From Planctomycetota bacterium (GTDB lineage Bacteria; Planctomycetota; Planctomycetia; Gemmatales; Gemmataceae), in NCBI GenBank assembly GCA_016873225.1, contig VGXS01000010.1, forward strand, positions 1 to 64,000: a stretch of 64,000 nt of DNA, written 5' to 3'. The notes under the pieces were generated by a model. That model saw only the letters and a program-made list of their open reading frames with translations, ran no database searches and had not been told where the DNA came from. A program made the translations under genes and the position numbers. Every line of letters starts with the position of its first letter. The first letter of the stretch is position 1. Positions 60,499 to 64,000 of the stretch are shown here, one piece after another.

Positions 60499-61902
60499 TC
60501 AGGCGATAATCGCCTTGGCCACCTCTCCATGGACATCCGTGAGCCTGAAATCCCTGCCGGCATGCCTGTAGGTCAGCCGCTTGTGGTCGAGTCCGAGCAG
60601 GTGAAGGATCGTGGCATGCAGGTCGTGGAAGTGAAGCTTGTCGCGGACGCCATAGTAGCCATATTCGTCGGTTTCCCCAAATGAAAATCCGGTCTTCACA
60701 CCGCCTCCAGCCATCCACATCGTGAAGGCATGGGGGTGGTGGTCTCGGCCGTCGCGCCCTTGCCCGGCGGGTGTCCTGCCGAATTCACCGCCCCAAAGGA
60801 CAAGCGTGTCGTCCAGCATTCCACGGCGATCAAGGTCGTCCAGCAGCGCGGCGATCGGCTGGTCGACCTCTATGGCGTTGCGGGCGTGGTCTTTTTTGAG
60901 GCCGCCATGCTGGTCCCACTTGTAGCTGTGAGAGACCTGGATGAAGCGCACGCCTTTTTCCGCGAATCGTCGGGCGAGAAGGCAAAGCCTGCCGTAATTG
61001 CGTGTTTCCGGCCTTTCAAGGCCGTACATACGCAAGGTGGCTTCGCTTTCTCCTGAAATGTCCTGAAGTTCGGGCGCCGCCGCCTGCATCCTGAAGGCCA
61101 GTTCGAAGCTTTCAATCCGGCCTTCAAGGGCCTGGTCCGGGCCGGATGCGTCGAGGCGCGCCTGATTCAAGCGCTTCAAGTAATCAATCACATCCCTTTG
61201 GGCCTCACGCGGAGTCGACCCGCTGATGAAGGGAATCGCCACCTTGTCGGCCGGGGTGCCGGATGTTCCCAGCGGTGTGCCCTGGAACACGGCGGGAAGG
61301 AAGGCGCTCGACCAGTTGTTCACTCCCCCGTGGCTCAGGGATGGGCAAAGGCTCACGAAGGCGGGCATGTCACGGTTTTCGGTGCCCAGTCCGTAGCTGA
61401 TCCATGAACCCATGCTAGGCCTGATGAAGGTGTCCGAACCCGTGTGCAGCTCAAGCAAGGCACCGCCATGCCGGGAGTTCGAGCCGTGCATGGCATTGAG
61501 AACGCACAATTTGTCGGCGTGCGTGGCCACATTGGGGAAAAGCGAACTCACCCAAAGTCCCGACTGGCCATGCCGGCTGAACTTCCAGGGCGAGGCAAGA
61601 AGATTGTCGGTGGGGCTTGAAACGATCCTGGGCTTGGCGAAGGGAAGCGGCTTGCCGTCGTCCCTGTCCAGGAGGGGCTTGTGGTCAAAGGTATCGACAT
61701 GGCTGGGACCGCCATGCATGAAAAGGAATATTACCCGCTTGGCCTTCGGGGTGAAGTGGGGCTTCCTGGGGGCGAGCGGATCGTTACCCACGGCTGAACC
61801 GGCCGCTTCCTGCCCCAAAAGGCTGGCAAGGGCCATCGCGCCAAATCCGGTTCCGCTCGTGACAAGCATTTCCCTGCGTGAAGGAGGCTGCCTAATCGAC
61901 AT
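60499..61902 (-). CDS. DUF1501 domain protein, Tat-type signal
   Basis: This is a 467-residue protein. The N-terminus SRREMLVTSGTGFGAMALAS is a twin-arginine-like signal. The body has the DUF1501 pattern: FLFMHGGPSHVDTFDHKPLL, LLELHTGSD, VDQPIAALLDDLDRRGMLDD and TLVLWGGEFGRTPAGQGRDG with RDHHPHAFTMWMAGGG. The fold is related to alkaline phosphatase/sulfatases. These proteins are nearly always paired with a PSD1/DUF1553 protein, as here, where the genes overlap by 11 bases. The pair is a planctomycete hallmark; its biochemical role is not established. Confidence 0.92.
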   Translation of the reverse strand: MSIRQPPSRREMLVTSGTGFGAMALASLLGQEAAGSAVGNDPLAPRKPHFTPKAKRVIFLFMHGGPSHVDTFDHKPLLDRDDGKPLPFAKPRIVSSPTDNLLASPWKFSRHGQSGLWVSSLFPNVATHADKLCVLNAMHGSNSRHGGALLELHTGSDTFIRPSMGSWISYGLGTENRDMPAFVSLCPSLSHGGVNNWSSAFLPAVFQGTPLGTSGTPADKVAIPFISGSTPREAQRDVIDYLKRLNQARLDASGPDQALEGRIESFELAFRMQAAAPELQDISGESEATLRMYGLERPETRNYGRLCLLARRFAEKGVRFIQVSHSYKWDQHGGLKKDHARNAIEVDQPIAALLDDLDRRGMLDDTLVLWGGEFGRTPAGQGRDGRDHHPHAFTMWMAGGGVKTGFSFGETDEYGYYGVRDKLHFHDLHATILHLLGLDHKRLTYRHAGRDFRLTDVHGEVAKAIIA

Positions 61903-64000
61903 GGATGAACTCGCTGCTGGCCAGGATGGCGCGGCAGAACTCCTGCCACGCCTTGAGCGATGCCTTTGACGGATCGCCTGAAAAACGCGTCTTCAATGCG
62001 GCAATAAACCTCGCGGCCTCTTCCGTTTCAGGTTTTTCAGGGGGCCTTGAATAGGCCGCCAGGAACACCGACCTGATTCTTTTCTGGTCGGTTGCAGCAC
62101 TGTCAGAAAGGAGTTTTGCGGCCCAGGATAGTGTCTTCTCATTCACCAGCCGACTGTTGAGCAGGGCCAGGGCCTGTGGCGCCACCGTGGTTGTCACCCG
62201 CTCCCCGTTCGATGATCCCGGATCGGCGAAATCAAATGCCTGAAGAAACTCGTAGAGGGAACTTCTCGTGATAGGCAGGTAAACGGTGCGGCGATCGACA
62301 TGATATTGGTCGAACTTCTCGCTCGCGGTGCTGGTGACATACTTGTGGTTGCCAACGGTCATCAACGACCCGCCCGTCGTCCTGTCCAGGTCTCCGGCGA
62401 CGAAGATCACGCCATCCCGGATCACCTCGGCTTCCATCCGTTTCCTGTTCATTCGCCAGAACAGTTGGTTGTCAGGATCCTGCCGGAAGGAATCCCCGTC
62501 GTAGGCGCAGGACATTTGATAAGTCGAGGTGTTCATGATCCTTTGGTGAAGTTTCTTGATCGACCAGCCATCCTTCTCGAATTCGGTGGCAAGCCAGTCG
62601 AGGAGCGGCTGGTTGGCCGGTCGAGATCCCAGGGCGCCAAAATTGTCAGGGGTTCTTACAAGTCCGCCCCCGAAGTGCCAGTGCCAGACGCGATTGACAA
62701 GCACGCGTGAGGTGAGTGGATGGCCTTTCTGGGTGATCCATCGGGCCAGTTCCAGCCTTCCGCTCGCACCTGCGCCGATTTTCGGACGATCGGCGGTTTC
62801 GATCGCCTTGGGGAAATCACGCGGAGAATCCTTGCCGAGCGTCAGGTAATTCCCACGCAGATGCACCTTGAGGTCTCCAATCGATCCCTCGCTGGCCGAC
62901 ATTGCCATGGGCTCCGCCGGAAGTTCCTTTTCGGATTTGGCCAGTGAGGACTTGATGACCTCGATTTGTTCCTTATCCACCGTCCTGACAAATTGATCCC
63001 TGTCCTTCGCTGCCTTGAAAGGTCCTGTTGCGCTGGCGATGATCCCGGGTATTTCCCGCTCGTCTGGAACACGATTCTTGTTTTCCTGCAGCCAAGCCAC
63101 CCAGGCCCTCGTCAGGCCGATCGGCAGATTCCTTGTCTTGGCTAGTGAAACCAGATCCATGGGAGTGGTCCGCATGTCTTTCCTTGGAACCACAGCGAAC
63201 TTGTCCAAATGCGGAACCGGACCATTCCTTTCAATTCGCAGCTTGTGCTTGGCACGCTTCAGCGAGACAAATGCGGCGAAGTTCCATTTCTGGGTTTCCG
63301 GCGTCCATGATCCAGTGACATGCGCCGCAACCGTCTCGCCGACCGGTTCCCCGTCAATCAGCATTTTCACGGGACGGGCCTCCGCCGCGGCATGACGGGT
63401 GTCGATCTGGTAGATGCCTTCGGAGGTTGTCGTGAAATCATATTCAGCGAAATTCGGAAGTTTCCCTCCGTTGTAAACGACTCCGATATCCTTGCCGTAG
63501 GAAGTGAAGTCCCTTATCAGGTTCCCCCGATTGAACTTCTCGGCTTCGAGGACGATCGCTCCCGATGTTTCCGCGGCAGGCATGGCCGGGGAAAGCGCGC
63601 CGGAGACTTTCTCGGATTCGATCCAATGCCCGGCCGCGATGGCAGCGGCATGATTCAGTGTGGCATCAGCCTTCACACTTTTGAATCCCGCGTCGATGAG
63701 TGAATCCAATTCGGCGCGGCGGACCTTGATATCCGTCAATGCCTTTTCGCGCAGGCTTGACGCACCGTTTTCAGGAACGGGACGCTCATGCCACATGGCG
63801 ACAACCCTGAAGTTCTCCATGGTCTTGGTGCTCTTGAAAATGCCGGCGAGAGCGTAATAGTCGGCCGTGCTGACCGGGTCGTACTTGTGGTCGTGGCAGC
63901 GGGCGCAGCCGAAGGTCATTCCGAGGAAGGCCCTGCCCATCGTGTCGAGTTGTTCGTCAACAATGTCCATCTCCATTTTGCGGGGGTCGTCCTCGGCCAG
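61892..64000 (-). CDS. PSD1-family protein (DUF1549 end, CBM-like insert, DUF1553), 5' truncated by window edge
   Basis: The 702 visible residues are open to the right edge, so the N-terminus (normally a signal peptide, a planctomycete cytochrome c domain and most of DUF1549) is missing. Near the visible start FGCARCHDHKYDPVSTADYY is the conserved end of DUF1549. Residues of about 145-280 form a carbohydrate-binding-module-like beta region (GAIVLEAEKFNRGNLIRDFT; KLRIERNGPVPHLDKFAVVP). DUF1553 follows: ARWITQKGHPLTSRVLVNRV with WHWHFGGG, SFRQDPDNQLFWRMNRKRME and ALALLNSRLVNE. It is translationally linked to DUF1501 downstream. It is presumably a secreted redox or polysaccharide-related protein. 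Confidence 0.92.
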   Translation of the reverse strand: MAEDDPRKMEMDIVDEQLDTMGRAFLGMTFGCARCHDHKYDPVSTADYYALAGIFKSTKTMENFRVVAMWHERPVPENGASSLREKALTDIKVRRAELDSLIDAGFKSVKADATLNHAAAIAAGHWIESEKVSGALSPAMPAAETSGAIVLEAEKFNRGNLIRDFTSYGKDIGVVYNGGKLPNFAEYDFTTTSEGIYQIDTRHAAAEARPVKMLIDGEPVGETVAAHVTGSWTPETQKWNFAAFVSLKRAKHKLRIERNGPVPHLDKFAVVPRKDMRTTPMDLVSLAKTRNLPIGLTRAWVAWLQENKNRVPDEREIPGIIASATGPFKAAKDRDQFVRTVDKEQIEVIKSSLAKSEKELPAEPMAMSASEGSIGDLKVHLRGNYLTLGKDSPRDFPKAIETADRPKIGAGASGRLELARWITQKGHPLTSRVLVNRVWHWHFGGGLVRTPDNFGALGSRPANQPLLDWLATEFEKDGWSIKKLHQRIMNTSTYQMSCAYDGDSFRQDPDNQLFWRMNRKRMEAEVIRDGVIFVAGDLDRTTGGSLMTVGNHKYVTSTASEKFDQYHVDRRTVYLPITRSSLYEFLQAFDFADPGSSNGERVTTTVAPQALALLNSRLVNEKTLSWAAKLLSDSAATDQKRIRSVFLAAYSRPPEKPETEEAARFIAALKTRFSGDPSKASLKAWQEFCRAILASSEFIHVD

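Overview
The window almost certainly comes from a planctomycete, probably a Gemmata- or Isosphaera-like lineage. The evidence is gene content: three DUF1559 pseudopilin-like secreted proteins, a DUF1501 plus PSD1/DUF1553 pair, a PVC-type CxxCH heme-domain protein fused to HEAT repeats, a fused YncE-propeller/phosphoesterase, Tat-exported oxidoreductase and NHL proteins, and a MoxR/DUF58/BatA block. Composition is GC-rich, apart from AT-rich islands near 1.38-1.56 kb and 36.9-38.2 kb. I see no rRNA, CRISPR array, insertion sequence or prophage.

Layout. 0-1.7 kb: the end of a formylglycine-generating-enzyme-like gene, tRNA-Arg(CCU), and a small membrane/zinc-ribbon gene that appears frameshifted. 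1.7-6.6 kb: three secreted beta-propeller proteins. 6.7-13 kb: a CHAD protein; an ADP-ribosylglycohydrolase/DUF485/ActP-like symporter unit; a Gfo/Idh/MocA oxidoreductase; and a frameshifted NUDIX gene. 13.0-34.5 kb: nine minus-strand genes in one tight unit. Transcription order is giant PQQ-like propeller, alpha/alpha-toroid protein, MoxR ATPase, DUF58, BatA, vWA/GATase-like, DUF4175-like, SGNH hydrolase, PVC heme/HEAT protein. 34.7-39.9 kb: a radical SAM protein and three DUF1559 genes, two of them followed by tiny lipoproteins. 40-48.5 kb: an acetyl-xylan-esterase-like hydrolase, an acidic/coiled-coil/TPR membrane protein, and a divergent 1102-residue polytopic protein. 48.5-59.3 kb: one minus-strand run of a membrane-fusion lipoprotein, two overlapping RND permeases, an XPB-like helicase and a DUF790 (Bax1-like) protein. 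59.5-64 kb: prs, then DUF1501 and PSD1 genes, the latter running off the window.

The genes that clearly work together are the MoxR-centred unit (a chaperone-type AAA+ ATPase with several vWA membrane partners, plus exported proteins), the tripartite-type efflux inner-membrane module, and the XPB-Bax1 helicase/nuclease pair. The most unusual non-coding signal is a matched leader upstream of the second and third DUF1559 genes. Each has TTGA(C/A)A-N16-TTAAAA, then a stem-loop that starts GGAT, ends ATCCTC and carries a pyrimidine-rich, anti-Shine-Dalgarno-like loop. In both cases the stem ends exactly 38 bases before the start codon.

Everything here was read by eye. Family names rest on motifs and architecture, not database searches.
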